From: Dyadobacter chenwenxiniae
GTDB lineage: Bacteria > Bacteroidota > Bacteroidia > Cytophagales > Spirosomataceae
Reading direction: 5' to 3'
Length of the DNA stretch: 64,000 nt
NCBI RefSeq assembly: GCF_022869785.1
Contig: NZ_CP094997.1
Coordinates: 3,286,001 to 3,350,000 of the forward strand
Shown: positions 25,820 through 36,800 of the stretch, piece after piece
Numbering within the stretch: position 1 is the stretch's first letter
Layout of the letters: every line of letters begins with the position of its first letter
Translations under genes and position numbers: made by a program
Notes under the pieces: model-generated
Seen by the model: only the letters and a program-made list of their open reading frames with translations
Database searches by the model: none
What the model was told of the DNA's origin: nothing

Positions 25820-26476
25820 ATGTTTATTGGACACTTCGGACTATCGTTTGCTGCCAAAAAGGCGGCGCCAAAAGTTTCTCTGGGGACTCTTTTTATTGCA
25901 ACGCAATTTGTTGATATACTCTGGCCATTCCTGCTGGTGACTGATATCGAAAAGGTCGCCATTGTACCAGGATACACCAAGTCAAATGCTTTGGAGTTTC
26001 TCTACTTTCCGTATACGCACAGCCTGCTTGCGGGTATTATCTGGGGTGTGGTGGTCGGTTTAATTTTTTGGTTATTTAAAAAGGATAAGCAAGGTGCTAT
26101 CGTACTTGGCCTTTGTGTCCTGAGTCACTGGTTTTGTGATCTGCTTGTTCATACCGCTGATCTGCCATTGTTCCCTTTTACAGATGCCAAATTCGGGTTC
26201 GGCCTTTGGAACCATGTAGCCATATCGCTCACGATCGAAACAATCATCTACTTAGCAGGGGTTTATATATATGCCAATTTCACAAAAGCAAAAACGTCTG
26301 GGGCGAATTGGGGGTTATGGTCCTTTGTTGTTTTTCTGCTAATCTTCAATTTTGCCAATACCTTCGGCCCACCCCCTTCGGATTCAATAATGACCCTATT
26401 TATAACGCTGGTAACCCTAATGGTCATTATCATTTCACTCGCGTATTGGGTAGACAAAAAGCGGGTGGTAAGATGA
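25820..26476 (+). CDS. YdjM/DUF457-like membrane-bound metal-dependent hydrolase
   Basis: A 218-residue polytopic membrane protein with about six hydrophobic segments. The start at 25820 (MFIGHFGLSFAAKKAAPKVS) was preferred over the upstream ATG at 25751 because the family begins with the IGH..F..A motif. Histidines and aspartates in the membrane region (IGH, VDILWPF, THSLLAGI, LSHWFCDLLVH) match the pattern of membrane-bound hydrolases of the YdjM type. Function is unknown in most organisms. It is a single gene, opposite in direction to both PULs. Confidence 0.7.
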   Translation: MFIGHFGLSFAAKKAAPKVSLGTLFIATQFVDILWPFLLVTDIEKVAIVPGYTKSNALEFLYFPYTHSLLAGIIWGVVVGLIFWLFKKDKQGAIVLGLCVLSHWFCDLLVHTADLPLFPFTDAKFGFGLWNHVAISLTIETIIYLAGVYIYANFTKAKTSGANWGLWSFVVFLLIFNFANTFGPPPSDSIMTLFITLVTLMVIIISLAYWVDKKRVVR

Positions 26477-26489
26477 CCTAATTAGAGCA

Positions 26490-26597
26490 ATATATCCATT
26501 TGAACTATTCGCCCAGGTGCCCTTGCAATACATTGCTTCCCTGCTGGGAATGACCCCGGAAACGTTTAGCCGCGTTCGGAAAAGGCAGCAATCGTGA
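26490..26597 (+). pseudogene. Crp/Fnr regulator, C-terminal helix-turn-helix remnant
   Basis: About 35 codons reading YPFELFAQVPLQYIASLLGM then TPETFSRVRKRQQS and stop. This is the recognition-helix end of a Crp/Fnr-family regulator (compare VPQYALASYLGITTQFLSKI in the intact copy at 43181). The cyclic-nucleotide-binding domain is absent. It begins immediately after the stop of the YdjM-like gene. Confidence 0.7.
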
Positions 26598-26737
26598 TCA
26601 TTGACAGGTATCAATGTGGATATTTCGGAAAAGTTGATCTCCTGATTCCCGGACAATCAGCAAGCCCCCGACATTTTAATCGCTTCGAAACCGTTTGTGC
26701 CGTCAGGTCATTGGTATGTGGACTATTGCCAAACAGC

Positions 26738-27669
26738 TTACTTCGTAGCAGACTTGACAGGCAAAGGATTCATTGCTGCAATATCTGTACGATAAGAAGC
26801 AGTTGTTGCAGTTGGAAAGTTAACCGGTACTTTTTGCGTTACCTTTCCGGTGGCCGCCCATTCTGTTCCCCGAAGCAGTAAGACGCCGAAATCCACGGAA
26901 CTCATCCCTACCGCATCGTGCCCGGTGGTATGGTGGAAAATCCTTCCTTTTCCCATAATCCAGCACCATGATCTGCGGCTCATCGTAACCCGTTCCGTGA
27001 TTGGCCGGATCGGAATAACCTGTAGCCAGAATGGTCATATTTTTACCCGGCCCACGAAGTTTGGCGTAAAGCTCATCATTGTGGTGCATCCAAACCGGGG
27101 GGCAATCCTTTGGTAATCGGATGATCCGTTTTGACCAGCTTGATCGGAAAAGGCGTTCTGGCGCCGTGGCTTCCCGCACTTCCCGGCTGGGTATCTTCTG
27201 TGAGTTTGCCATCTTTGTAATACCAGTACGGACCGCTTTTTTCGCTGCGGTCACGCCAGCCGCCGACGCCGATCATTTTATTGAATTCAACCCAGCCGGG
27301 GAAAGAATTGTTGGCCGCATGTACAATGACAAGTCCGCCGCCATTGACCATATATTGTTCAAATGATTTTTTCAGCGGGTCCGGCCAGCGCTCGGTAGGC
27401 ACATCATAATTCAGGACAACAGCCTGGTAATCAGTAAATTTTGGCATAAAATTACTAAAATCACCGTCCTTACCGGGTGCCGAAACAACTTCTACTTCAA
27501 ATGGCTGATATTCGTCCAAGAGCTTTTTAAGGATTTGTGTACCAATGTCAATGCGGTGATATGGATTCGATTCACCGTCCAGGATCATCACCTTGATTTT
27601 CTTTTGTGCCTGAACTGATAAAACCGAGAAGAGCATGAAAAGCCCGGCGAGAAAAAATCTATTTTTCAT
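26738..27669 (-). pseudogene. ThuA-domain protein with two frameshifts
   Basis: The gene starts with a signal peptide (MKNRFFLAGLFMLFSVLSVQAQ) and the ThuA-like amidotransferase fold (KVMILDGESNPYHRID, GLVIVHAANNSFPGWVEF). At a run of six C (minus strand; 27097-27102) one extra base shifts the frame; the next frame gives PPVWMHHNDELYAKLRGPGK. At a G run near 26952-26954 a second extra base shifts it again, giving KGRIFHHTTGHDAVGMSSVD to the natural stop. Corrected length would be about 310 residues. ThuA-like proteins act in oxidised-sugar catabolism. Two independent insertions suggest inactivation, unless both are assembly errors. Confidence 0.85.
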
Positions 27670-27724
27670 CTGTCATCATTTATTTTGAACTATAGAATTC
27701 CTGTCTATACAAAGGTGATAGACA

Positions 27725-28624
27725 TCAGGCAATATCGCAAATGCCGATGGCTTGTTTTAGGGACGCAATGGCATCTTTCCGGCTCGGGATGAATTCCTGG
27801 CCCACAAATCCTTTGTAACCCGTGTCTACGATCGTTTTCATGATCGCAGGATAATACAGCTCTTGCGTTTCGTCGATTTCGTGTCTGCCCGGAACGCCGC
27901 CGGTATGGTAATGCGAAATGTATTTATGGTATTTCTTGATGGTTGCGATCACGTCGCCTTCCATAATCTGCATGTGATAAATGTCATACAGCAATTTGAA
28001 TTTTTCCGAACCCACCATTTCACACAAACCTGCGCCCCATGAAGTGCGGTCGCACATGTAATCCTTATGGTCTACTTTGCTGTTGAGCAATTCCATTACC
28101 AGCGTAACATTGTGCTTTTCAGCGGTGGGCATCAGTTTTCTTAAAGCAACGGCGCAGTTTCGCATCCCGTCCAGGTCGCTCATGCCACGGCGGTTTCCCG
28201 AAAAACAAATCACCTGATCATAACCCGCTTCGCGGACTTTGGGAATCAACTCTTCAAAACCTTTGATCAGTTCGTCATGATTTGCCGGATCGCAAAAGCC
28301 TTTTTCGAGGTTTCTGGTAATTCCTTCGCCCCAGGGCAATGCGCACGTCAGTCCATATTTTTTCAAAACCGGCCATTCTGACGGGCCACAAAGTTCTATG
28401 GAAGTAATACCCAGTTTTTTGGTTTCTTCGGCAAATGTTTCAAAAGGGATTTTATTATAACACCACCTGCAAACCGAATGTCTGATCTGTCCGTTCAGCA
28501 CTGACCCGAGCGCCTTTTCGGTCGCGCCAAATACATTTGTCAATGTCGGAGGCATGCCTAGCAGACCTACCCCCGCCGCCATATTTTTCAGAGCAGAACG
28601 TCTACTGCTATTGCTTTTCATCAT
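27725..28624 (-). CDS. hydroxypyruvate-isomerase-like TIM-barrel protein, Tat-exported
   Basis: A 299-residue sugar phosphate isomerase/epimerase-fold protein. The N-terminus SSRRSALKNMAAGVGLL is a twin-arginine signal, placing it in the periplasm. Motifs of the metal-binding xylose-isomerase-like barrel are visible: GITSIELCGPSEW, VTLVMELLNSK (Glu), LLYDIYHMQIMEGD (Asp, His), HYHTGGVPGRHEID and FVGQEFIPSR (Glu). Relatives isomerise, epimerise or cleave keto-sugars. It follows the SusD gene by 86 bp with an intervening hairpin and precedes the ThuA pseudogene, as part of the PUL 2 transcript. Confidence 0.88.
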   Translation of the reverse strand: MMKSNSSRRSALKNMAAGVGLLGMPPTLTNVFGATEKALGSVLNGQIRHSVCRWCYNKIPFETFAEETKKLGITSIELCGPSEWPVLKKYGLTCALPWGEGITRNLEKGFCDPANHDELIKGFEELIPKVREAGYDQVICFSGNRRGMSDLDGMRNCAVALRKLMPTAEKHNVTLVMELLNSKVDHKDYMCDRTSWGAGLCEMVGSEKFKLLYDIYHMQIMEGDVIATIKKYHKYISHYHTGGVPGRHEIDETQELYYPAIMKTIVDTGYKGFVGQEFIPSRKDAIASLKQAIGICDIA

Positions 28625-28665
28625 GAAGCTGTTTTAAACATTTTTATTAATACCAAACAATACGA

Positions 28666-28701
28666 TGTCCGGTCACATCCAGGATTGTTTATGACCGGAC
28701 A
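28666..28701 (-). promoter_or_regulatory. intercistronic hairpin after PUL 2 susD
   Basis: Perfect 10-bp inverted repeat TGTCCGGTCA / TGACCGGACA with a 16-base loop, 9 bp after the SusD stop. No T run follows on the minus strand, so it is more likely an mRNA-stabilising or attenuating hairpin than a full terminator. Confidence 0.55.
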
Positions 28702-28710
28702 CACAGCTTA

Positions 28711-30519
28711 TTAATCGTACAGCGGGTTCTGGATCAGCTGCTTGTTCCTGTTGATCTCATCCAGTTTGATTGGCAAGAAATAATGGCGGTCTCTCCATCC
28801 GCGTTCCTGCACCTCGATCACCTTATAAACCGGCTTAGTGGCAGTTGTTTTATCCGGGTTGAGCGGATATCTTACGTCAACGCCCCTGGCATTGCCGAAC
28901 GTGGTGCCAGCGATCATCCATCTTCTCACATCAAAATACCGGTGATCTTCGTAAGCCAGCTCAATTTTCCGTTCGTTCCGGTAGCGCTCTATTAATGCTG
29001 CCCCGCTTTCGGTAACAGGCGGCATCCCGGCCCTTTTGCGGATCATGTTAATGTACGTTTTGGCTTCTGCATCCTGACCCAGCGCAATGCAGGCTTCCGC
29101 ATAATTTAGCAGCACTTCGGTATAGCGCATGTATCTCCACGGCCAATCCTGCTTTACATATTGGGCGTCGATTTTCGGGTCAACGAACTTGCGCAGGTAA
29201 TAGCCGGTGTAAGTGCCGTTCCAGTCTTCAATCGGCCCTTTTCTCGTGTCAAGCCCGGGAATTACGTCTGTCTGTTTTGTAGTTGCATTGTATCTTTCCC
29301 AAAAACCCACCTGAACGATCCCCACCGGATCACTGGCTATGACATCCGAAGGGCGTTTTCTCCAAGGCGCTCCTTCATAAAGAATGGACGCATAGAAACG
29401 CGGCTCCCTGTTTTTATACGGTTCGCGTGCATGTTCCGGATTGGCCCAGCTGAATTTTGTCCCATCTTTCATTTCATACGAATCAACGAATTGCCCCAGC
29501 GGCGTGTTGCTTCCCCAACCATGATAGCCATTCGGGTTGTTGTACAAACCAGGATTATAACCGTCCCATTCTTCATCTGTTTTAGGCAGAAAAAAACGAA
29601 CGAAAATGTCTTCCGAACTTTCTTTGGTCAAAAACATTTCCGCATAATTATCTGCTGGCGATTCGCTGGCTGCGGGAACAGGCTTATACATGCTGTAAAC
29701 TCCCATGTCCATCACTGCCTTGCAGGCTGCTTTGGCTGCTTCCCACCGCGCCGTGCGGTTGCCACCTACATAACCAACGAGTTCGGGCTGGCTGTAACCG
29801 GGTGCCCATTTTGCTTGGTTGTGGTACAAATCGCTGGCTGCGTAGAGCAACAAACGTGCTTTCAGGGCCATCGCTGCCCCTTTTGTCGCACGGCCTTTTA
29901 ATGCGGCATCGCTGTAAACAGTCGGCAGTAAAGCGGCTGCTTTATCCAACTCATCGGAAATGAATTTCACACATTCTTCGAAACTATTCCGTTTCACCTC
30001 GTAGTTTTCACCCAGCCCGTAAGCTTCTGTCACAAGCGGCACACCGCCGTAAATGGAAACCAGGTTGAAATACAGGTAAGCTCTCAAAAAATGCACTTCA
30101 CCCGTAAGTCTGGTCTTCTGGGCAGGATCGTCAAGAGGGGCTGATTCGATCCGGGACATGAAAATATTGGCCGCGCGGATATATTTAAACTGGTTTTCCC
30201 AGATCATCCCTTCCTGCCGGTTATAAGTATTCCAGATAGAATAATCGCTGGGCGTAACAAGGCTTTTGGTCACATTACTGCTCCCGAAATCAGCATTGTA
30301 CATAGACTCGTCGGAAATGGAAGCCATCATAATGTTGCTGAACCCGTGCGGAACGCCGAAGTAAATGCTGTTCACAAATGCCTGTATCAGGGCCGGATCG
30401 TTCCATACCGCGTCTTCGGAGTACTGGTCCAGCGGGGCTTTGTCGAGAAAATCGGTGTCACAGGAACTGCTGAAAAGCAAGAGGCAATATATGGTAATGA
30501 TATGTGCTATTTTTTTCAT
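28711..30519 (-). CDS. SusD/RagB-family outer-membrane lipoprotein (PUL 2)
   Basis: A 602-residue surface lipoprotein, longer than the PUL 1 SusD. Lipobox FSSSC (Cys20) is followed by FLDKAPLDQYSEDAVWNDPA. The helical core has FLRAYLYFNLVSIYGGVPLV, and the C-terminal pattern is YRNERKIELAYEDHRYFDVR. It follows SusC by 11 bp. It should cap the SusC barrel and bind the imported saccharide. Confidence 0.96.
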   Translation of the reverse strand: MKKIAHIITIYCLLLFSSSCDTDFLDKAPLDQYSEDAVWNDPALIQAFVNSIYFGVPHGFSNIMMASISDESMYNADFGSSNVTKSLVTPSDYSIWNTYNRQEGMIWENQFKYIRAANIFMSRIESAPLDDPAQKTRLTGEVHFLRAYLYFNLVSIYGGVPLVTEAYGLGENYEVKRNSFEECVKFISDELDKAAALLPTVYSDAALKGRATKGAAMALKARLLLYAASDLYHNQAKWAPGYSQPELVGYVGGNRTARWEAAKAACKAVMDMGVYSMYKPVPAASESPADNYAEMFLTKESSEDIFVRFFLPKTDEEWDGYNPGLYNNPNGYHGWGSNTPLGQFVDSYEMKDGTKFSWANPEHAREPYKNREPRFYASILYEGAPWRKRPSDVIASDPVGIVQVGFWERYNATTKQTDVIPGLDTRKGPIEDWNGTYTGYYLRKFVDPKIDAQYVKQDWPWRYMRYTEVLLNYAEACIALGQDAEAKTYINMIRKRAGMPPVTESGAALIERYRNERKIELAYEDHRYFDVRRWMIAGTTFGNARGVDVRYPLNPDKTTATKPVYKVIEVQERGWRDRHYFLPIKLDEINRNKQLIQNPLYD

Positions 30520-30530
30520 TGTTCTGCTAA

Positions 30531-33500
30531 TTAAAAAGTAAATAGTAAGCCTGTGTTGAACACTTTCTGCGAAGGATAACCTTGTCCCGATTCATTGGCG
30601 GTTTCTGGGTCAAAGTCTTTGTAATCAGGCGTGAAAGTGAGCAGGTTAAGCCCGCTTACATAAATTCGTGCTACCGACATGCCGATTTTCTTGGTGAGTG
30701 CCGATGGAATCGTGTAGCCGAGTTGCACGTTTTTCAGGCGCACATAATCCGTGTTAATCAAAAAGAATGTGTTTCTGTTGTTTTTCCAGTATTCGTTGCT
30801 GCGGTTGAATGTCCGCGGGCCGCTCGCGTCGGGATTGTCAACGGTCCATCTTTCGTCATAAAAGCTTTTCAGGAAGTTGCCAATCTCGCCCGATTCAGTA
30901 TTGATGTACTGCACAGCGCCCATCGAACCCTGGAAAAGAACAGCCAGATCAAAACCTTTGTATTGTGCATTGAGCGATAAGCCCGTGGAGAAGCGCGGAA
31001 TGTTTGTCTTGCGGTTTCTCACGCGGTCGTTTCCGTCAATTTTGCCATCACCATTCACATCTTCGAACCGGATATCGCCGGGTCTTGCACCGTCCCAGTG
31101 CGGATACGCGTCAATGGCGGCTTGATCTCTGAAAATGCCGTTTGCCTGGTAATGCAGGTCGTTGTTGGGGTTAAGCGGATCGGTAGGGATCGGAAAACCT
31201 GTGGAACGCTGGTAATCGGGCACGCCCGCCGATTCATCCCAAAACTTGATCTTGTTTCGCTGATAACCTCCGTTTAAGGAAACCTGATATCTGAAATCCC
31301 TGATCTCGTCGCGCCATCCCAGATTGAATTCAAAACCGCTGTTGGCCACCTTTCCAATGTTTTCACGAGGCAATGTAAGCCCGGCAGATGTTGGAATGGA
31401 AGCGTTTCTTCTCCATAAAATGTTTGAACGCACATTGTAAAAATAATCGGCTTCCAATGTAAGTCTGCTGTCCAGGAAAGCGGTTTCAAAACCAATGTTG
31501 GACTGATTGGCAACTTCCCAGGTTACATTCACATTCGGGATGCGTGCTTCATACAGCGTTTTATGCTCCTGATCTATCCCAAAAATGTAGTTCTGATTGC
31601 GGATCGGGCTGGTAGCGCCTCCTTCCCAGCGACCAAACAGGTAGGATGCCAGAAACTGGTATTCGTCAATGCGGTCATTACCCGTTTGTCCCCATGAAGC
31701 GCGGAGCTTCAGGTTGTTCATGAATTCAACAGGTTTGAAAAAGTCCTCTTCCGAAACCCTCCATCCCAACGAAACGCCCGGGAAAAATCCGAACCGTTTT
31801 TGTTGCGGGAAAATGTAGGAACCGTCATATCTCCAAACGAATTCCGCCAGGTATTTTTCTTTCAAATTGTAATTCACACGTCCGAAGTAATTAAGCCTTG
31901 CGCTCTGGTATGGCATACCATTGTTGTCCTTCTGGGCATCTCCACCTGCGAAGAGTTCGTCAATGGAAGTAGAAAGGAAAAACCTGCGGAATGCCTCAAA
32001 ACGTCCGCCGGAACCCGTTCTTCTTTCCGCACCAAACAACACTTTAATGTTGTGCTTGTTGTTGATCGAGGTTTCGTAGTTCAGCAATCCGTTGATCAGG
32101 ATGTCGAGCCTGTCTTCGGCGCGCTGCGTCAGACGAGCGTCTTCAAAACCTTTTTTCCCGCGAACCAGGACAGGTTTGCCTGTTGCATCGTAGGTTTGCT
32201 TGTCCCACGAATACAGATACCAGGGCGTTTCGAAGCGTTTCTGAAAGCGGAATGTTTTATCAATACCCGAGTTGGTGGAAAACGAAAGCCCTTTCACCCA
32301 GGGAATCTGAATGCCCACACGAATGTTGCTTTGCAAATAATACCATTTGTCATTGTCGTACCCCGTCGCATCCGTACTCACCACAACTGGATTATCACCG
32401 TACTCGATGTCCGGGCCGGGCGTTCCGTCGGGCCAGAAAGCCACTTCGTTCGGCTTGCCCCTCATCACCATTCTGAAAATACTTCCAGCCGGCCGGATTG
32501 GATAATTCTTATTTTCCATACGACCGGTTACGTCGAAACCAACTGTGATATACTTGTTGATCTTGCCATCCAGGTTACTCCGGAAATCAGTCTGCTTGTA
32601 TTTATTGGCGCTGTTTTGATAGAAACCGTCCTGCGATTTTGCGCCAACGGATACAAAATATTTCACTGCTTCACTACCGCCCGAAATGATAACATTCGTA
32701 TAATTCTGTCCCGACCAGGGTTTTAAGACTTCATCATACCAATCTGTGTTCGGGTATTTCCAGGGGTCAGAACCGTCCCTGAATTTCTGGATTTCTTCTT
32801 CTGTGAATTTGGGGACGTAATTGGCAACATTGGCCTGTTTGTAATATTCTATTTCATTCTGCAACGTCGCATATTCCGCAGCATTGGTCAGTTTTGGCAA
32901 GCGAGTTGGTTTTCCCCAGCCCTGGTTAAAATTTAGCGTAACCTCAGGCTTTCCCAGCTTCCCTCGTTTTGTGGTAACCAAAATAACCCCGTTAGCAGCC
33001 TGTGCACCATAAATAGCGGCGGACGCGTCTTTCAACACAGAAATACTTTCAATGCTATTGGGGTCGAGCCTTTCTAGCGACCTGCCCGGAATACCATCGA
33101 CTACAACGAGCGGATCATTATTTCCAAGACTGTTCACACCACGGATTCGCAGGGTAGAATTGTCACTTCCTGGCTCACCCGACGGCGTTACGGCCACCAG
33201 ACCGGGCAACCGGCCCGATAAGCTGCTCCCTACATTCATTGCAGGCGATTGCTGGATATCTTTACCCTGCACCGCCACAACGGCGCCTGTAATGGTCGCA
33301 CGTTTTTCCGTTCCGTAACCCACAACGACCACCTCAGTAAGCGACTTCACGTCTGTGGCCATCGTAATGTCCACGGTGGTTCGGTTGTTAATTGGAACTT
33401 CCTGGGTGTGGTAACCAATGTAGGAAAATACCAATGTCTGGCTGGCAGTAGCATCCAGCGAAAACGCGCCCTCTACATCGGACACAGTGCCGGTATTGGT

Positions 33501-33671
33501 GCCTTTCACGAGTATGCTCACGCCCGGGAGCGCTTGCCCCTGTTCATCGGAGACCTTACCCTTGATCGCCGTGTTTTGCGCAACAAGTTGTGCTGCGGAA
33601 AACAGGAACAGTTGTAACAAGAGCATTCTCTTCGTCAGTATAAAGGATACATTTTTAATAAAAGTTGTCAT
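30531..33671 (-). CDS. SusC/RagA-family TonB-dependent receptor (PUL 2)
   Basis: A 1046-residue outer-membrane importer. Signal peptide (about 1-31), carboxypeptidase-regulatory-like domain (GKVSDEQGQALPGVSILVKG), plug with VVVGYGTEKRATITGAVVAV and IRGVNSLGNNDPLVVVDGIP, ISVLKDASAAIYGAQAANGV, then a beta-barrel ending SQKVFNTGLLFTF. It is transcribed with the cytochrome gene upstream (148-bp gap) and SusD downstream. An inverted repeat (AATTGTC at 33673 and GACAATT at 33700) lies just upstream of the start and could influence translation. Confidence 0.97.
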   Translation of the reverse strand: MTTFIKNVSFILTKRMLLLQLFLFSAAQLVAQNTAIKGKVSDEQGQALPGVSILVKGTNTGTVSDVEGAFSLDATASQTLVFSYIGYHTQEVPINNRTTVDITMATDVKSLTEVVVVGYGTEKRATITGAVVAVQGKDIQQSPAMNVGSSLSGRLPGLVAVTPSGEPGSDNSTLRIRGVNSLGNNDPLVVVDGIPGRSLERLDPNSIESISVLKDASAAIYGAQAANGVILVTTKRGKLGKPEVTLNFNQGWGKPTRLPKLTNAAEYATLQNEIEYYKQANVANYVPKFTEEEIQKFRDGSDPWKYPNTDWYDEVLKPWSGQNYTNVIISGGSEAVKYFVSVGAKSQDGFYQNSANKYKQTDFRSNLDGKINKYITVGFDVTGRMENKNYPIRPAGSIFRMVMRGKPNEVAFWPDGTPGPDIEYGDNPVVVSTDATGYDNDKWYYLQSNIRVGIQIPWVKGLSFSTNSGIDKTFRFQKRFETPWYLYSWDKQTYDATGKPVLVRGKKGFEDARLTQRAEDRLDILINGLLNYETSINNKHNIKVLFGAERRTGSGGRFEAFRRFFLSTSIDELFAGGDAQKDNNGMPYQSARLNYFGRVNYNLKEKYLAEFVWRYDGSYIFPQQKRFGFFPGVSLGWRVSEEDFFKPVEFMNNLKLRASWGQTGNDRIDEYQFLASYLFGRWEGGATSPIRNQNYIFGIDQEHKTLYEARIPNVNVTWEVANQSNIGFETAFLDSRLTLEADYFYNVRSNILWRRNASIPTSAGLTLPRENIGKVANSGFEFNLGWRDEIRDFRYQVSLNGGYQRNKIKFWDESAGVPDYQRSTGFPIPTDPLNPNNDLHYQANGIFRDQAAIDAYPHWDGARPGDIRFEDVNGDGKIDGNDRVRNRKTNIPRFSTGLSLNAQYKGFDLAVLFQGSMGAVQYINTESGEIGNFLKSFYDERWTVDNPDASGPRTFNRSNEYWKNNRNTFFLINTDYVRLKNVQLGYTIPSALTKKIGMSVARIYVSGLNLLTFTPDYKDFDPETANESGQGYPSQKVFNTGLLFTF

Positions 33672-33819
33672 GAATTGTCAAGCTCGTTTTTGTTAAATAG
33701 ACAATTGTAAATTTGCGCGCAGTTTCTTCGTGATCGCATCACAAAGCGTAATAGGACAGACCGTTACAAGTGGATAATCATACGTTTCAGGACCTTCGTC
33801 CCGAAACGCGGCATTGGCA

Positions 33820-36800
33820 TTACATTTTCTTAAGGCTGCTCAGATACGCAACCAAATCCGTCAGCTGATCGGTGGTCATAGCGTCTTCGAGGCCCGCGGG
33901 CATCATGGAATCGCTCATCTGTTTCATGGATTTTACCTGCGACATTTTATATTCCTGCGTAGATCCGCCGGGGAATTTGAGGATCAGATCGGTTTCTGTT
34001 TTACTGGAAACGATTCCCGCAACAACCGAGCCGTCCTTCATCGTAACCTCAAAACCTTCGTAGCCGAAGCCGATCCCTGCATTGGGCTGGAAAATGGCAT
34101 CATACAATGCTTCTTTGGGAAGCTTACTTCCTATTTCGGACAACTTAGGCCCGAAATCCATCCCGACATTGTTGACCTGATGGCACACGGCGCAGTACAA
34201 TGCGAAAACCTCTTTGCCTTTGGCCGCATTGCCGTTCATTCCCAGCAGGACTTTGGTGTCAGGATGTTTTTTGGTGGTGGCAACCGATCCGTCCAGGTAT
34301 TTTGCAGCCTCCACTTTCACGGAATTACGCCACGCATTGCTCACGCCTTTTACGGCAGCGATTTTCAATTCGCCTTCCAATTTGCCTTCTTTCAGCAAAG
34401 CCAGCACCTGGTCTTCGCCCTTCATAGTTCCTCCCAGCGATCTCACAGCTTCATTGCGCACCGCTTGCGGGTAGCTAGAATCCAATGTTACCTTTTCCAG
34501 AATTGCCAGGGATTCTTTGCTTCCTGCCATTTTAATCGCGGTCAAAATAGCTTTTGCACTGGCTTCGTCGGAGCCTTTAATGGTTTTCCAAATCAGGTCC
34601 GAACCGCCTTGTAACAGCAATTGCTGTCCCGCCATTTTACCCAGATTAACAGGCGCCTTAGAAATCGCCAGGTCGAGCAAACGGTTGTTTTCCGACGCAA
34701 GCTCATAGCGCGTAACCAGTTCAATGTAAGTGGAAGTGCCGTAAGAAGAGTCCAGCAATTTTTTCAAAGCAGCCAGTGCCACAGGCGATTCTTTGACAAA
34801 ACCGGGATCCAGGTGGCGCAATGCAAGCTCATTGATCTCACTCTGATTGGCTGCTTTGCCATTCATGATCGTAATTAATGCCGCAGATTTCTCTTTTGCA
34901 CCCGGATTAAAATCAAATGCACGGAAATAGCGTAACCGTTTTTTCAGGTCTACATTATTGTCGCTGGCCAGTGAGGCGAGCAACGGCACAGATTCCTTGC
35001 TGCGCGAGCGCCAAACAATATCTTTTCCTGCCAGGCTCGCCACAGGGTCTGCACCAGCCACTTTTTGCCATGCTTTGAAAAATGAATCCCATTGTCCCTC
35101 GGCTCCGATTCCCAACGCTTCCAGATACCAGCGGTCTTTACCGTCGTGCTGTGTTGCCAGCTTGGCCCATAGTTCTGCGGCACCCGGTAATGTGCATCCG
35201 TAAAGTGCAAGCGCACATTCGCGGCGCACTTGTACATCGGAATCATTTGCTAATGTATTCAGGTAAGTGATGATTTCAGGACTTTGCTTTTCCACCAGAA
35301 TCCGGATCGCCGTCATGCGGATTTCCGGGGTTTTGTCCTTTAATGCACTTTCAATGTATTTTTTATTGGAAGCATTGACATTCGTCAAAGCCCAAAGGGC
35401 ACGTGCCTGCATTGTTGGGTTTGCCTTGTTGTTCCACAATTTCTCAAGCTCGCCAACAGCGCCGTTGCCCATTTTCATTAACGCAGTCCAGGCCAGGTAA
35501 CGCACCGACACATTCGGGCTTTGCAATGCGGTCACAGCCCCAGATGCGGTTAAAAAATCCACTTTTGGGCTTTTGTAGGTTGTTTTAGGTGGAGCAATGC
35601 GGTATAACCTGCCCTGCGCCTGGTCTTTCGCCTGGTGCCCTCCCACACCCGGATCGTACCAGTCGGAAACGATGAGTGATCCATCCGATGCCACGCAAAC
35701 GTCCGATGGCCTGAACCACTGGTCTCTTTTGCCATCGAGCACATTTACAATGCTGGCTTTATAACCTGCACCCGATTTCTGGACGGGATAGGAGCGGACT
35801 ACATTTTGCCCCGGCTCGCAATGGATCATCTGGTTCCAGAAAGTCTTCGGAAGCAGATTTCCTTCATACACCACCATGCCTGTAGGCGAACCTGAACTTG
35901 TTTGCAGCAAGTTGGGCACTACGCCCGGATCATTCAGGTGCCAGTGGCGGTAAGGAATAGAATCTTCCACATTAGTCCGGTTTGCACGCCATCCGGCTCC
36001 GGTAAGTTCATCTGTGTAGCCATAATTGCCGTGCTGCATGACGTAGTTGATCCGCACGCTTTTATTTCCGTCGTCATCATTGTCCGACTGCCACATGGTG
36101 CCGTAGCTGTCCAGCGCGACTTCAAAATTGTTACGGAAATTATTGGCCAGCACCTCTATATTGCGGAAATCAGAGTCGCAACGAAACACCATTCCCTGTT
36201 TCACTTTTTTGAAATCAATGGGTTGACCATCTTTTCCGATCACAGGCTTTCCTTTTCCGTCCAGCAAATGGCCGCCTTCATTCCCGAAATTGAAATACAA
36301 TTTTCCATCAGGGCCGAATGTGAATGCATGCATACCGTGATCGTGCTGTTCGCCGCCTACGCCTTCGAAAATGACTTCTTTCTTATCCGCTTTGCCATCG
36401 CCGTCGGCATCCGTGAATTTCCATACATAAGGGCTTTGCGACACGATCACATCATTGCCCATCACCCAGATTCCCAGCGGTGCATTGAGTTCTTTGCCCT
36501 GATAAAAGACCGTTGTTTTATCCGATTTGCCATCGCCATCCGTATCTTCCAGAATTAAAATCCGGTCGCCTTCGCTTTTGGTGGGGTTTCCGGTTATGGC
36601 TGGCCGGTAATTGTAAGCCTCACAAACCCAAACCCGGCCCCGGTAATCAACGTCAATGTTTGTGGGATTGATAATAGTGGGTTCCGATGCAAACAGATTC
36701 GCCTCCAATCCTTCCGTCACAGACAGTCCGGCCACGGCATATTTCGGTGATCTTTTCTGCGCCTCGGTCAGGTCCTTATATAAGCTGTCTATGGCCGGGC

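Noticed and set aside
31800..32726. 308-codon plus-strand frame inside SusC (PUL 2)
   Set aside because: Antisense shadow of a clearly coding SusC; composition is rich in His, Arg and Cys as expected for such shadows.
33783..33808. Hairpin between cytochrome and SusC genes as a terminator
   Set aside because: Stem GTTTC-GGAC has a mismatch and no T run on the minus strand, so it is at most a weak structure.
33814..34614. 266-codon plus-strand frame
   Set aside because: Antisense of the cytochrome-c protein's C-terminal part; no recognisable domains.
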